Below, piece after piece: positions 63,661 through 64,000 of a DNA stretch of 64,000 bases. A program made the translations under genes and the position numbers. Numbering within the stretch: the stretch's first letter is position 1; every line of letters begins with the position of its first letter. The notes below the pieces were generated by a model that was not told where the DNA came from, did not search any database, and worked only from the letters and a program-made list of their open reading frames with translations. Source of the stretch: Artemia franciscana (Eukaryota > Arthropoda > Branchiopoda > Anostraca > Artemiidae). The stretch lies in the NCBI RefSeq assembly GCF_032884065.1, contig NC_088867.1, forward strand, positions 44,703,453 through 44,767,452. Reading direction: 5' to 3'.

Positions 63661-63812
63661 ATCATTAGAATCATGAGGTATAGATATGAATACGGATTGT
63701 TTTCCCATGGACAATTATATGTTGCATGTTCAAGAGTCGGTAAACCTGACAATCTATTTATATGCACAGACAATGGGACAGCGAAGAATGTTGTATATTC
63801 GCAAGTTTTACG
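63625..63812 (+). pseudogene. Helitron helicase (PIF1-type) motif V-VI remnant
   Basis: The plus-strand reading gives RLAVTINIAQGQSLES and a stop, then after a frameshift FSHGQLYVACSRVGKPDNLF and ICTDNGTAKNVVYSQ. TINKxQGQSL and HGQLYVAxSRV are the hallmark C-terminal motifs of Helitron helicases, including the arginine finger in SRV. The first motif in this copy has Ile where Lys is usual (INI for INK); the copies at ~63300 keep INKAQGQSL. Stops and the shift make it non-functional. Confidence 0.85.
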
Positions 63813-63817
63813 TAGTT

Positions 63818-63845
63818 AAAATATATATATATATATATTTTATAT

Positions 63846-63942
<97 letters not shown>

Positions 63943-63945
63943 ATA
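63818..63945. repeat. (TA)n microsatellite inside the Helitron
   Basis: Long TA run directly after the helicase remnant. Confidence 0.97.
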
Positions 63946-64000
63946 TTCACAGGTGGGACACAGGGACACAACTACAATGGCGCGTAAATAATATGGTGCG

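Larger units (their letters stand above)
62847..64000 (+). mobile_element. Helitron, 5' end and internal part (runs off window)
   Basis: Begins TCTATATATATAAAAATAAG after an A, the usual Helitron 5' terminus inserted at an A|T site. It includes a nested minisatellite (62934-63660) and remnants of the Helitron helicase (63625-63810). There is no target duplication, as expected for rolling-circle elements. The 3' hairpin and CTRR end are not in the window. The Rep domain is absent, so the copy is internally deleted. Confidence 0.75.

Overview
The window is AT-rich eukaryotic DNA: introns, no operons, and a very high load of decayed transposable elements, simple repeats and local tandem duplications. 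Only one host gene is recognised with confidence. It is a plus-strand, six-coding-exon gene at 16.6-42.4 kb for a DCAF10 (WDR32) orthologue, a WD40 substrate receptor of CUL4-DDB1 ubiquitin ligases. The mix of repeats (non-LTR elements with (TAG)n tails, a Helitron starting TCTATATATA, fold-back elements) suggests an arthropod, perhaps a crustacean of the brine-shrimp type. That taxonomic guess is an inference from sequence style only.

Layout. 0-16.6 kb: no host gene recognised. It holds a perfect 115-bp-arm palindrome (1.75-2.0 kb), a 943-bp fold-back element with an 8-bp target duplication (4.9-5.85 kb), a short MITE-like element (7.9-8.0 kb), a decayed minus-strand LINE with ORF1 zinc knuckles, endonuclease and RNase H remnants (8.8-11.9 kb), a long-period repeat called R2 here (13.7-15.0 kb), a roughly 500-bp tandem duplication with two CRE-like octamers (15.15-16.05 kb), and a LINE 3' end directly upstream of the first coding exon. 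16.6-42.4 kb: DCAF10, whose five introns hold LINE fragments, MITEs, R1 and R2 repeats, microsatellites, and a decayed partial duplicate of exon 3 just in front of the real exon. 42.4-52.8 kb: no gene recognised; a higher-order tandem repeat (47.7-48.2 kb) and R1 copies with inverted caps. 52.8-64 kb: LINE remnants on both strands, a degenerate ~30-bp minisatellite, a 1.6/2.2-kb tandem duplication whose copies differ by one internal indel, and at the right edge a Helitron that carries a nested minisatellite containing copies of its own helicase motif and runs off the window.

The DCAF10 model is joined at the reading-frame level. Every splice phase is compatible, and the assembled product is about 699 residues if the ATG at 16639 is the start. 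It covers the conserved DCAF10 blocks in order, including a DWD box (WDVR) that in this family contacts DDB1. Intron 5 uses a GC-AG donor. A ~285-residue Ser/Arg/Asp-rich linker lies between the middle and C-terminal WD40 blocks. The repeats are otherwise largely unrelated to the gene's function.
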